From Dipteris shenzhenensis (lineage: Eukaryota > Polypodiophyta > Polypodiopsida > Gleicheniales): a DNA stretch of 64,000 nucleotides. The position numbers and the translations under genes are program-made. The stretch lies in assembly GCA_047967505.1 (NCBI GenBank), contig CM106540.1; one strand, written 5' to 3'. Under the pieces are notes generated by a model, which searched no databases, was not told the DNA's origin, and saw only the letters and a program-made list of their open reading frames with translations. Positions 21,860 through 33,980 of the stretch are shown here, piece after piece; within the stretch, counting starts at the first letter, position 1; each line of letters begins with the position of its first letter.

Positions 21860-22677
21860 ATGATCTCTCAGATTCCGTCTGCTCCACCCAGGGCGGCACT
21901 CAAACCGCCTCCCGTAGGCACACACGATTATTGGAAACACGGTAGTTCTTCTGTGAATGCGGTTTCATTTGGGTTTGTTGCAACAGCCGTGCTCATCTCC
22001 TTGTTCCTAGTTGTTGCTATTTTCGAGAGATTCCTGCGTCGGCCATCTGTTTCGTCTCTTCCAATCCACAACAGGGGATCCGATGTAAGCGAAGACTCTA
22101 CACGGCAGGTTGCGGTGAAGAGAGACCACACGATCTTTGTAAGTTCAGTGCTTGTCTACAGTTTTTCCATGCTACTGTGTATGTCTATCCGCTCAGATCA
22201 TGAGGTCTTGCATCGAATGGCATGTCTATCCGCTCAGATCATGAGGTCTTGCATGGACTGGCAGGTCCAGTTTTTTGTTTCGCAAATGACATTTTCAATG
22301 TGCACTGTATCTAAGCCTAGTGTAAGAATTCATTTGCTGTAAATGGATGATCTTGCTATCAAAACTTATGATGCTTCATGATGTGCATTGTTGAGCGTTG
22401 CTTTCTCATGTGGGACTGACACAGCCTTATCTGATATTTGCTTGACAAACAATTACAGGAGAAGAGATACGCAACAGGCGTTTCAGTGGTTATGCCAGGG
22501 CAAATTGTCCCTACCTACATTGCCAAGCCAGCTCCAATACCATGTAGCCGCGAAGGAATTCCCTGGCCCACTCGTGGGCATGGCAATATAGGGTCTTGTA
22601 GCTTTGACGCAATGTCCACAGGGAATCTTCCCATGAAACCTCAAGATGAAGATAGAGGCACCACCTCATTGGCCTGA
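21860..22677 (+). CDS. two-exon gene for a small single-pass membrane protein of unknown function
   Basis: Exon 1 runs 21860-22138 and exon 2 22459-22677. The 320-bp intron has a GTAAGT donor and an ACAG acceptor, splits the frame in phase 0, and the joined frame ends at TGA 22677 (165 residues from this start). The protein begins with a proline-rich segment (MISQIPSAPPRAALKPPPVG), then GTHDYWKHGSSS, then one membrane helix (NAVSFGFVATAVLISLFLVV, about residues 33-55). A basic loop follows, and exon 2 encodes the segment VSVVMPGQIVPTYIAKPAPI and SREGIPWPTRGHG. I know this pattern from a plant-specific family of small uncharacterised, sometimes 'hydroxyproline-rich', proteins. The frame is open back to an ATG at 21737 and another in-frame ATG lies at 21854; I prefer 21860 because family members start just before the SAPP segment. 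No frame damage is visible. Function and location are unknown. Confidence 0.78.
22139..22458 (+). other. intron of the membrane-protein gene
   Basis: It begins GTAAGTTCAG and ends with a pyrimidine-poor but usable ...CAATTACAG. It carries a 33-bp direct repeat (22181-22213 and 22222-22254, period 41). Reading through the intron keeps a frame open to 22342, which explains the longer but wrong single-exon prediction. Confidence 0.75.
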
Positions 22678-23023
22678 TCTAACCAAGTTTTGGAGCTGCA
22701 CTTCATACAATTTGTGGATGGATTAGGCAGTCGAGCGTTTGCAAAAGGGCCATTGTTTTTGGAGTGTTGCAAAGTCTCAAAGGTTTCCCATTTCAACTGG
22801 ATCAAGACAATGGAGGAGCTAGTACAGCTTGATTGGACCAAACCCTGTGCTCTCTGGATAAAAACTCTACTGATTTGTTGGCAGTTTAGATTTAGTGAAC
22901 TCGTACCTTGATGCTAAAGCCCTGGTTTTCGAGTTGTTGATTTCCCTGGTTGGTTAAGACATGAGAGCTTCGAACAACTCCAATGGTGGCCAGTGAAAGA
23001 TCCAGCATGCTTTCCAATTTTCA

Positions 23024-23114
23024 ATATGGTTGCTTTTTCACCACGTGCAGCTGTCTCAGGTGCTTCGTGCTCAATATGGTTGCTTTTGACCATGAGCAGC
23101 TGTCTCAGGCTTGC
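23024..23114. repeat. two-copy imperfect tandem repeat
   Basis: The phrase TCAATATGGTTGCTTTT followed by CACGTG/CATGAG and CAGCTGTCTCAGG occurs twice, about 49 bp apart, downstream of the membrane-protein gene. It may lie in the 3' untranslated or flanking region. Confidence 0.8.
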
Positions 23115-26100
23115 GCCTTGTACAGTAACATATAGCTTTGGTCTCTCCGTCCCATGTGGTTCAAATACTGGCATTGAACAATGCTTATTAATGCTCGTAA
23201 TCCAAACTTGACACCGAAAGAAGACAGTTTTAAAAATGCTGAAGAAAATGAGCATTCACTTTTTTCCTACAGTAAATATTATTGATCAGTAACACCTTTC
23301 AACGGTGAGACAGTGACTTGTGCTAACAATAAGTGGTAGTGATCAGTGTGACCTGCTTCCAATGTTGGGTATAGTCTTGAACGTGAGTGCATTGTGACGA
23401 CTTGGTATGGTTGAGAATTTGTACATGATTGAGGCTAAGAAGCAGCAGTTTTTGCTGTCTTTCTTGTGAGCTATTGAGCCATTCTGTTATTCTTTTGAGT
23501 ACTGAAACAATTCAGCTCTTTATGTAAAACGATATATGCAGTTATGAGCCTCACTAAGGGGTATTCAAAGGCTTGTATTTTAATCGTGTACTAAGATGAA
23601 TTGGTAATCACCCACCGCTTTCTAGTTTTCTACATCCAGGTTCAAGTGGGTGCCATCCCTTTTCTACATTTTTTGGTACACTAGGCACATGACTAGTAGT
23701 ACACTTGAAGCAGGTCCACGAACAAGACATAGTTGGCTTGAGGCAAGCCCAAGCTGCGTGAATGACTTAGGGCCAGGGAAATGTGTCATTTTGTAAAAAC
23801 AAAAGAAAACGTTGAGTGAGCATTTCACATTACATTAGGATATCTTAGATTCCCCCTTCTCCTTGGCACTCCTTTTTCCAATTTCACAGTCCAAGCCTAT
23901 AATGAATATACTTAACAAGTTTTATCTTTGTCGAAAATTCCTACACAAGCTGGGTATCAAGTCCAAAGGACATTACGTAACGATGAGACACCAAGATGAG
24001 AGATACAAGGTCAAGTGACAGTCATCTTTTCCACAAAAATTAGTGGCTCATTTTCATCCGCTGGTGTTCTCAGTCCTATCAAATAGCCTCATCACTGAAG
24101 AGAATGTCCGCGGTGACACTTTGATTGATTGTCTTCTATGGTACCTATTGGGGTATCTCTTGATTGAAGATGGAATGTATAAGAGGTCGTCTCCCATTGA
24201 ATGTGTCTGTTATTGGAGCTGCATCCTACATCATTTGTCAAGGTAAGTTTTAGTGGGATACCTGTGTACGTCTTTAACCTAGTTTTGCTAATATAGATTT
24301 TACTACAGGAAGACAAGTACCATTACCTATTGCTCTTTGTGTTAATCAATCATGCAATGGCCATACTTTGTACTATCGAGAGTAACATACATGATGTTGC
24401 ATGGGATGCTAGTTTTTAGTTCCACTTTGTAAATAGAGAACAAGGCGCTGGAATTATTGCAGGGAAAAATGTAAAGAACAGCTCAAATAGCCCACGTATA
24501 CTGCATCAATTCTTTGTGGCTCATCAGGCCAATAATATCATTCAGCTCTTTTTGCCTTGCCGTGATCCCTTTGATGTTGTGTTGGTCGTTGAGATCTGTC
24601 TCCTGTGGTTCAGTGATGACTAGTGGAATGCGTTTGTTATTATTTGCATATGGTTGTTCTTAATCATGCTTCGTCCTTGTTACTTCCAAATTGGGTGTTG
24701 TTTTAGTGGTCATGATAGTTCTCCTCTCTACCTTGTTCTTAGTTCGACACGTGGTAAACTCTTTCCATGCTTCCTGACACATCGCGCTCACCTTTAAACT
24801 AAATTGCCACATGGCCTGGCTGTTTCCCCTTTTTTGGTGGGGTGATATGCTTATTGCAACAGTGCCTTTGTTGGCGATATGCATACTTGGTATATTCTCT
24901 CACTAGATGTTTCCTGTTTGCCTTAATTTCGAAACTAATGTGATCGCTAAGAGAAAATCATTGAAACTATTATTTACAATATACAACGTGGATGCAAGGT
25001 TGAACCAAGATTAAGTAAATTTCAGGAGTTATATCTAGAAAGGGGAGGTTAGATCTATTAAGCGCTAGTCTTATCTAGTATCACCCCACTATGATTTTAT
25101 GAACCTTGGGAACTCTAAATCTAAGGCTTTGAATGTTACAAAGCATGTAGTAGATACTAGAGTCCAAGTAGTGAGATCACATCTTATCCAAGATTTCACT
25201 GTTGAAATACTAATGATTTACAAGTACATCAAATTTTAAATTTCCTTTTCATAGGTGATTGACTCTTGATGTGCAAATACTAGTTTTTTAGAATTGCAAG
25301 CTCAAAGATTCGTTATAGATCTTGACATGACATGGCTTAAGGTAAGACATGTCATCATGTGTTTTCTTGGATTTAACATGTGTTCACAATGGTGTATGAC
25401 ATAGATGTACATGTGATCAAGTAACACACACACACACACGCATGCACATGTGCACACATAAATATAAATGATTTACCAGAATATCAAATTTTAATATTCC
25501 CCTTTGTAGGTGATTGATTCATGATGTGAAAATACTAGTTGTCTAGAATTGCAAACGGCAAAGATTTGTTATAGATCTTGACATGACATGGCTTAAGGTA
25601 AGAGATATCATCATGTGCTTTCTTGGATTCGACATGTAGCATGCCAAACTTGCCTTGAGTCCCTAGGCCTTCAACTCACCATGCTAGAACACCATTAACA
25701 TACATATATAGGTACACACATCCCCCCCCCCCAAAAAAAAACACACACACACACATACACTGTGTGTTTCCATTTCACTTGTGAGCAGATAAAAAAACCT
25801 CTTCTTTTCCAATATAGCATTTCCCTCACATCCGAGAGAGAGGTCTGAGCTACAGATGCGGATCTGAGCTACAAAAGCAGATTTGGAGAGAGAATCCCCA
25901 ACATGAGCGAAATTTCAACCATGGGGAGGGAGAATTCAAAACTTGTAGGTAGCTTTCCACATGTTCAAAGCTATATATCATAAGCCCTTTTCTAATTTGA
26001 TGCCTTTCGATCTACCAACAAGCTACATGGTGGCTACCGCCTTGCTAGTGGTGTCCGGGACATAGCGAGCAAGTCCACCCAATCATGCTTCCACCCCAAA

Positions 26101-27600
26101 ACGCTCTTGTCTTTTTGGTTGGTGGGCAATGTGTACAGAGTCTTAAGGAATTAAAATTTCCTCTGTACACCATTGAGGGCCTATGAGAGCACGAATGTGG
26201 TGCAACTATGGGCAAGACACATCATAAGTTCAAGGTGGTTACATGGATGGATGGCATGGATGGAAGCATTATCACAATAGCACAAAATTGGGCACATGGG
26301 TGGTGCAACGAGAGCCATCTCATTCATAACGAATGTGAATTGTGCAATCTATGTAACACATCAGTAGGATAGGTGCACATTTCTCCAACAACATGCCACT
26401 TCTGTAAGGTGAATTTATTGATTTGTCACCATTAATGAAAATATGTCCTTCAAACACTATCATAATTACATCAAACTCATTGAAAGGGTCTTTGAATAAC
26501 ACACACAACCAAAAAAGGCAGTTATGAATGTGCTACAACTACAAACCAGGCATAGCAGGAGACTAAATATGAGAGTTCAAGCAAAGAGAAAACTAAATCA
26601 AATTTTAATTATCAATTGTTTCAAAATCAAAATGCCTACACCATCTAATTGTAGTGTATAGTAGAACATGCCCCATCAATTTTGTCCTTTTATCATTCAC
26701 CAAGCACACGTCCCTTGTCAATTCCTTTTTACCCCATCAATTTTGTCCTTTTTGCCTACACCATCTAATTGTAGTGAGAGAGGTGAATCATTTATGAATT
26801 TTGTTTGACATAATAATATTCCATTCAAACAAATCAAAACAAGAGAAATACAAACAAATCATCACAATGCTTTTACAATTGATTGAATGTCTAAAAATGC
26901 AAATTGTTAAGTTAATAGACTTAGAAAGATACATATCATGGCGGTCATCATTTTTGAATTTCGAAAAGTTGGTATGGTTTTTGGCAGTTTTTCAATGCTA
27001 ATAGATAAAAATGGATTTATGACTTAAGCATAAATATGCAAGCTATCATGTTTGATGTCAGTATCTTGTTCAAGTCACCATTTCTATCATTTACATTTTT
27101 CAAATAGTATTCATAAATTATATAATTGGGGCCACTAATTTACCACATTCAAAGTATGTCAACACAACCTAAGATTACAAAGCACTCCGACATAGACTTA
27201 TTCCCTTGTTTTTCAAAAAGCATCAAACACAGGAAAGTTATGATATGTGACAAAGCTTACTACAAATATTGAATTGGTGAATATATTAAATTCAACTCAT
27301 TTCCACACTTACCACATTTGTGATGCTTTTTCCAAACCTTTAAGGAGGAATGGAAAACATAAAGCTCTGTCATGATCTTGACTCTTTGAAAAGTTGCAAT
27401 GAGTGTTTTCTCATCATATCATTGATTGTTTCAATACTTGTGTCCTTTAAAGAATATGAACGGAGGGGTGTCCTCCCACAAAAGAGACCCATTTCCTATA
27501 TTTCCTTAGATAAGCATCAATGGGGTTGGTATCCTCTCAAGGGTAGTCCATTCCTAACAAATCGTTTTAGATCTTGCGGCTCCCATGCATGGGTGTGGTA
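23115..27600. other. intergenic DNA, no gene seen
   Basis: Only short frames without family resemblance are present. The stretch holds a diverged duplication (25206-25640), scattered AC/CA tracts near 25418-25440 and 25740-25756, and otherwise ordinary AT-rich sequence. Confidence 0.5.
25206..25640. repeat. diverged tandem duplication, period about 254 bp
   Basis: The block AATGATTTACAAGTACATCAA ... GACATGACATGGCTTAAGGTAAG (about 25212-25380) recurs at about 25466-25625 with scattered substitutions. An (AC)n tract separates the two. No coding content. Confidence 0.85.
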
Positions 27601-27629
27601 AACAAAGGAGATCATGGGGCAGTAGGTAA

Positions 27630-27760
27630 CAGGGGGGGGGGGGAAAGGGGTGGTAGAGTTGGGGATTGGTTAAGGAGGTGGTTATAATACAAGGTGGTTA
27701 GGTAGGGGGCTTGGGAGATTGGTTAAGCTAGGGGGATTGGGGAGATTAAAAAGGGGGAAT
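27630..27760 (+). repeat. G-rich tract with many G-runs
   Basis: A run of 12 or 13 Gs at about 27631-27643 is followed within 120 bp by more than six further GGGG or GGGGG runs (for example GGGGTGG, TAGGGGGC, TAGGGGGATTGGGG, AAGGGGGAATT). A loose GGTTA/GGTTAAG motif recurs between them. The + strand could form G-quadruplexes. Confidence 0.85.
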
Positions 27761-30700
27761 TGTTTTAAGGTGTATAATAAGAAATATATAGACATTCTCA
27801 TATCTCTTGGTTCTATGTGCACATCTAGCTCAAAATTCTGTTTGGACACACGATTCCCTCTCTCACACCTCTCTCCACTATGAATCGGTTTGCACGACAA
27901 CATCCTAAGTGAGGCATTGTGCGTGATGCCTCCAAAACTATGTTTCAGCTATTCTTCCCATTGTACATCTTTCATGGTTGCTTCACTAATTGATAGGACC
28001 CTATCATCTCATTGTTCAATGGATTCTAGAAGGGCCCCTTTCTCAGTTCATGCAGCTCAAAATTTTAGCACTGGAGGTTCTCTTAATGATTTCTATCGTC
28101 CCTTTGGTCTATATTGTCTGATAGGTTGTTTGGTCAAATAAGACTATATTCAGTAGTATAGCAAAAAGAAAAACGTCAGTTGAAGGTTGTCACTGGTATA
28201 TATTGCTGCTATTAGTAGTTGAAAATTGTAGGAGAGCTCCTATATATAGCTATTAGCCGTAGAAAATTGTAGGAGAGGCTCCTATATATTGTTTTTATTT
28301 AACAGGCTACTCATTGTGGCTGTTGCTCCACCATCAGGTGCTTTTGTTGTAGACATGGCATTGTGAATACTTAGTGAGAGACATGTGTATATCTATGCAA
28401 GTCTTTGTCTTAGCAACTCGATGCAAAGGCAAGCTATGGTAGCTATGGTTGTTTCGTGCTCTTAGAACTAAACATCTCTAAGATTAATGCCATCTCTTTG
28501 GTCTCCATTTCATTCTACCTTATTGCTGGAATTCATAAAGCTTCTGTAGTACACCTAATGCAAAGGTCTTATTTTGGCTTGGTGTGGAGTTTTGAAGAAG
28601 TATAGTACTACATATTTGTATGTGTCACTGATTCCTTAAAGTTCTTAAAAGTTTGGTCACGGTTCTTGGTTGGGTGCTCTTTAATACTTCCCATATTTCA
28701 GTATCGAAAGTTTGAATGCTTGAAAGCTAGAATGTGCAGATCCAGAATTGGAAGCTTTTAGCTATGACTAGATTCGTCTAGCATTATAAGTGCATTGCTA
28801 CGTCGAGCATGCACAGAGCAAATTCCAGCTTTTGCTTCGGCTGGTTTCGTTTGCAAAAATGCATAATGGGATGAACCTATGTACTATGTGTCCATCTGGT
28901 GGCTCACAGGACTGGAGGACATGCAAGCAAGCTCTTATCAAGGAGTGTAAGGCAAAGAGAAAGTGTGAATACCACCTTCAGGTGAAGCAACAAGCAACTC
29001 CATCAACTTGAATGTCACAAAGCGACCTAAGATTTCTCTTTATGTTGTGAAGTACTTCAAGTAACGTACACAAGGTCTACATGAGGAGGCAACTATTGAA
29101 ATTTCCAGAAGTGTTATTGAGCACCCAATATCTCAAGAGTTGTAGGGTTCATGTTCATAGGCAGTTGTGGATCATGAACAAGGTTTTTGATAAGCAGCCT
29201 CCAAAACACCCTCAAGTCATGAAAAAACCAAAAAGCTATAAAGAGTTTTTTTGAAGAGGGCAAGCATGATGATATCATGGTCATGAATTCCAAAGACCAA
29301 GCTAGGAAACCAATTATTGCAGCTGCGTCAAGACTTCTAAATGTGCATCATAGGAACTTCTATGCAGCTCGATCTCAAATGCATCAGGAGACAATACCAC
29401 TACATTTGTGTGAATTCCAACCACACCTAAAGGGTTCAATTACAGAAGAGGTGAAGGAGTATTCCCCCACTGCAATTTCTTGAGTAGCCTCAGGTTGGTG
29501 ATATTTCCAATGCATATGGTTTTTCGTATTCCTTCAAGAATCATAAGCTCATTTCTTAATTTTCTATGGTATGTTGCGAACAAGCTGTTGGTGGCTTTTA
29601 GGTTCTGTTTTTGGTAGCTACATGTTAGCTATCATTGCATGTTGATGACTGTTCTATTTTTGGGTCGCCACATGGTAGCTACCATTATGACTTGCTTCAA
29701 ATAAGTGCAGGTTCATGAATTTTTATCCTTAGTTGATCACTCTTCTTTTGGGTAGCTACATGGTAGCTACCACTGCCTGAATTGCTAGGACTTGCTACAA
29801 TTAGCTACCGAATGATGCGATTACCTACCAAGTGTTGTTGCAAATAGCAAGTTGGAGTTAATTAAGTGGTGGTGACATAATAATGAACTAGTAGCTACCA
29901 CCTCTACTAACTATGAGTGGTATGACTCTTATATCAAATCATTTAGCTACCCACTAAATGAATTGATAGCTATAATTAGGCATCCATTGCTAGCACTAGC
30001 TACCAAGTGGTACTAGTAGCACTCAAGTAAGAGCTCAATAATTGGTTGTTACAAAATAAGTGACTAGTAGCTACCACTTGTGTTAAGTCTGAGTTCTCTT
30101 GTTCTTGTAGAAAATGGTAGCCACCACTAAATGAATTCATAGCTGCCGTCATTAGGCACCCATTGCTGCTATTACCACGGGGAGTGGTTGATTATTATTT
30201 TAGTGGAAGCTACCACTTGCTACCACTAAACGAGAGCATGCAATTTCTTGAGTGAAAGCTACCACTTGCTACTACTAAATGAGAGTATTGCAGGTGTCGT
30301 TCACAAATACTATCACTTTTATATATCTGATTTAGGTGCATGACACTCTTTTTTCTAAGCATTTCTTTATGCTCCATTATAAATGATTGAAATATCAGAG
30401 CATTTAGGTCAATGAACACTGGGTGTGGTCAAATGAAGCAGCCTCACAGCTCAAAGCTAAGAGGCATTTTTACTTGGTTCCTTGATATGGCACAATAACA
30501 TGAATTAAATGACGCATCATTTTTTTGGTTCAGGACATGGAAAGGATGAACATTATGGTGCAGGGGCTATTCTTAAAAGGCATCTCACCCATGAGTAGCT
30601 AAGCCAAATGGTGCAAAGCTCCAATGTGCAGAGGAAGTAGAGACATTGTCTAAAGGGGCTGATGCCACATACCCCTCAAAGGCTTGATCCATTACCCGAG

Positions 30701-31763
30701 TAAGTGTTTTGGTAGATCAAGGAAGGTGATGTGGAAAAAAGTAGGAGTTGGGATTGTAAAGTTGTGCCGAATTCATGTGAGTTGCATTGTATGTTGGGCT
30801 ACTCTTTAACAAATGGAATAGCTTCAAGGTGCATGAAATTCTCATGTTTTTGTAGTGTCTGCATGCAAGGAAAATGGAGAAGCTATTCCAATAAATCACA
30901 TGTACCCATTTGGGAGTATGTTACCCTAGAACCCTCAGAGAATATAATTGATGATGAGGATGAAACTGATGATCCAGCATATGAATGACACCATGATGCC
31001 TTGAGTGATGCACTTTGTGTGGGTGTTTTGAGTTATAGCTCCTCATGACAATGATGAGCTTATGGATTTCAGTATGCTAAAATGTACAATGGAGTGAGAA
31101 GAATGTGGGAGAAAATATGCATTGTCCTCTAAAGTGTATGAAACTATTTATAACAACATTCCATTTGATATGTAGAATAAGAATCATCTAATAGAATGCT
31201 ATCACATAATTAGAGCAGTTACCAAAGAACTAAAATAAGAACAAGTGATATCTACCACTCAATTGCCTGCTAGCTTCCAAACTGTGATAAATTTCGTTCT
31301 CAATTTTGGTGGTGGCTACATAACAAAAGAGGTTTTTCTAATGCTAAACATGGTGTAATCCTTCCTTGAGCACTTACCTCTTGAGGAGTTTTTCATTCTT
31401 AATAGAAGTCTTTTCCATGGAAAAAAAATCATATAATGTGACTGTCCTACTACAATTTCATCATTTTTGCTGACATATTGGACCTATCAAATCAAGGATT
31501 ACAATTGCACATCTTACTTCATTATATCAACAAGCAAGAAATTGGATTTTGGGTATTTTCCCTCAAAAACAGCATGAACAAATTTAATTTGGGCTCATTT
31601 CATGACATTTATCTCATATGTAAGAAATGATATTAGCACACATTATGCAGAATGGGTTTGTACATTTATGATGAATGATTGTTGCAACTAGTAGAAGGTG
31701 ATCCAAAATGCTAATTTATAGCACCAGTTCTCCCTTTTCTGCCTAACATTTGTTCTTTTCCTA
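27761..31763. other. intergenic or decayed repeat DNA with weak protein-like patches
   Basis: Patches on the + strand look protein-like: 28855-29011 (a Cys/Lys-rich frame with SGGSQDWRTCKQALIKECKA) and 30731-30988 (Cys-rich, RCMKFSCFCSVCMQG, then an acidic tail). The Cys pattern reminds me weakly of C-terminal parts of some DNA-transposon proteins, but I cannot name a family. A two-copy repeat around GAAAATTGTAGGAGAG occurs at 28217-28290. Confidence 0.3.
29600..30280. repeat. cluster of the palindromic motif GGTAGCTACC and variants
   Basis: At least a dozen occurrences of (G)GTAGCTACC or one-base variants appear with irregular spacing (for example near 29616, 29668, 29753-29775, 29890, 30065, 30205 and 30265). 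They are often followed by ACTTG or ACTAAATGA. The same motif reappears at 32950-33140, 38525-38565 and 46740-46860. It is not a regular tandem array. Confidence 0.7.
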
Positions 31764-32230
31764 TTGCAACCTAATATTACTTCTTGTGGGACAAGGAAAT
31801 CAACAATCGTGCTTGCTATGGCTCATCATGCACAAGGGAGTCTAGACAATGGGGGTAAAGCCCAAAGAATTGGGTGTGGGGACGGGAAGTGTGCACGATG
31901 CAAAAGGGAGACAGAGGATATTCCCAACCTTTTCATAAACTGTAGATACATGACCAAAGTCTGGAACCTTACAAGAAGCCAAATAATGGTTGTTCCTATG
32001 CATTATGCATACCTGCTCTTGGGAGACACCCCATCCAGAGCATCACAAGACAATGGCAGCAGGTAGTATGAGCACAAGCACTTTGGGTGTTATGGACTCA
32101 GAGATGTTCTATTCTTTTTCAAAATGATTTCATTGATGGTACTCTCATGTTACTAACGTGGTTGATTGAACGTAGGAACGAAGGAAAAATTGGGAGGCAC
32201 TTGACAGGAAGGTAAAGGCAGGCCTTGAAA
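31764..32230 (+). pseudogene. LINE ORF2 C-terminal remnant (zf-RVT and tail)
   Basis: The frame at 31764-32066 contains GDGKCARCKRETEDIPNLFINCRYMTKVW in 20-residue-scale spacing: CxxC, an acidic stretch, HLF replaced by NLF, then C and W, as in the reverse-transcriptase zinc-binding domain. After a stop it continues QALWVLWTQRCSILFQNDF and WLIERRNEGKIGRHLTGR, matching the usual LINE end 'LW.IW..RN..IF'. RT is absent, so this is a 5'-truncated, dead copy, in opposite orientation to the one at 16270-17130. Confidence 0.8.
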
Positions 32231-33162
32231 AGGAGCAGGCACTTGCAAACCAATAGGACCAGCTCATGCAAAAGGCGTGAGACCTCATGGTGACCTACGC
32301 ACATGAGCTTCAAGAGAAAGAGAAGGTGGAAAAAAGGTGCTCAAAGACAACATATATCTCCCCTCCCCACAGAACCAACGGTGACCCATTGGTCGACGAC
32401 ACCACGTGCAGCAATCTCCTCTCTTATGTCACTAGAGGGAAGCATCCCGTACATGCAGTACAAGCAACCTATGGCCCGAACCAATGGCCCGAACCGATCC
32501 AAGAAGTGATACCTGGAATGAGAGTAATTGGAGAGTCAGTAGCAGTGAGGTAGTAGCTCAACACTTCACCTCAAGAAATGCCATAAAGACAAGGTGAACC
32601 CTAGCGCAATGCGGGGCTAAGAAACACACATCACACTTCTGACACTATTGTTGTATCTATTACTTTTTGTCCTGGCATGTCTGTTACCTTTTGTCCTGGC
32701 ATGTCTGTTCCAATGGAATAATATTAGATTCTCTAAGTAGTGATGGTCGCAGTTTTTGAAAGGAACAATTGTATTTACTATAACAGTTCACTTTGACTTT
32801 CTAATATAAAACCCTCCTTTTTGGGGGAAAAAATTATTACTTCTTGTAGGCCGCTATATTTTTGTTCTTTTAGGCTACATCACTCTAGGAACTCCTCTAT
32901 ATCATTTTCTCTATGTATAACTTATGTTCTCTTTTTTACCATTTGAATTACCTGGTAGCTACCCTAGTGTCAAAGGAGAGGGTTAGTTTTGTGAGCATAC
33001 AATGTCATAGTAGGTGGTTGCTATCAATGCTACGACATAGTAGGTGATCTCTCTTATGATGGTAGCTACCAACTATTTTATGGATGGCTACCACCTGGAA
33101 AAAATGGTGGTAGTTACCTACTACTTGACCGATAGCTACAACCTAGCATAAATTCAGCTCTC

Positions 33163-33318
33163 TGTTGAGAGATCTCAACAACGAAAGTGGAATGGAAGAA
33201 GGTGAGACAGAGGGAGAGCCAGAAGAGAGAGTCACACAAGTTTTTGGTGGATGCAGAACACATATGTTTTTAGTATTGTACATAACCAGGGTTTAGGTAC
33301 AGTGACCTTTAACCCCCA
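33163..33318 (-). repeat. copia LTR, outer copy
   Basis: On the minus strand it starts near TTATGGGGGTTAAAGG after the purine-rich CTTTAAGTGGGAGG and ends CTCTCAACA at 33163. It is related to the LTRs at 33728-33888 and 38573-38756. Confidence 0.75.
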
Positions 33319-33399
33319 TAACCTCCCACTTAAAGGCCAATGTGCCTTTAAGGGAGAACAACCAATGAGCATACTATCCAATGCTGATGAATACATGAC

Positions 33400-33727
33400 A
33401 ATACTCAAACCGTTGACTAGGTAGACTCTTTGTCAGTATATCTGCAGGATTATCATATGTATGAACCTTGACAAGCTCTATGCACTTGTCCTCAAGTACA
33501 TGATAAAATGGTACATGATCTCAATGTGTTTGTTCTTTGCATGAAAGATTGGATTCCGTGCTAGCAGAATAGCATTCATGGAATCACTATGCCCAAATGT
33601 CTCACTAGCCGATCAAGCCATATAGCCTCCTTGCAACCCTTTGTGGCTGCAACATACTTAGCCTCTATGGTAGACAAAGCAACACACTTCTGTGCACGAG
33701 ACATCCACGACACTGCATTGGGAGTGC
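33400..33727 (-). pseudogene. duplicated RNase H C-terminal fragment
   Basis: The minus frame reads NAVSWMSRAQKCVALSTIEA and YVAATKGCKEAIWLDRLVRHLG, followed by a degraded copy of the segment up to the LTR. It repeats the RNase H end at 33981-34320 and is fused at its upstream side to the LTR at 33728. This creates an LTR-RNase H junction that does not exist in a normal element. Confidence 0.8.
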
Positions 33728-33888
33728 TCTCAACGGAAGCAAGAACGGAAGAGGGAGAGAGAGAAACAAAGAGCCACACAAGTTTTGGTGGGTGCAGAAC
33801 ACCCTAATCTTTTTTTTAATTCATTTATATATGTGTTTGAATATCATACATAACCGGGGTAAAGGCACAGTGACCTTTAATCCCCACA
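33728..33888 (-). repeat. copia LTR, inner copy
   Basis: The minus strand starts TGTGGGGATTAAAGGTCACTG directly after AAGTGGGAGGT (the polypurine tract) and ends near TTGAGAGCA. The left boundary is placed to within a few bases by comparison with 33163-33318. Confidence 0.75.
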
Positions 33889-33980
33889 ACCTCCCACTTA
33901 AAGGACAATGTCCCTTTAAGCGAGAACAACCAATGAGCATACTATCCAATGCCCATCAATACACGACAATACTCAAACCA

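Noticed and set aside
21737-22342. Single 201-codon open frame as one exon
   Set aside because: The last third has no family resemblance, starts exactly at a GTAAGT donor, and exon 2 at 22459 restores the conserved C-terminal segment in phase.
29600-30280. CRISPR-like array
   Set aside because: The repeated motif is only about 10 bp, spacing is irregular, and the genome is eukaryotic.
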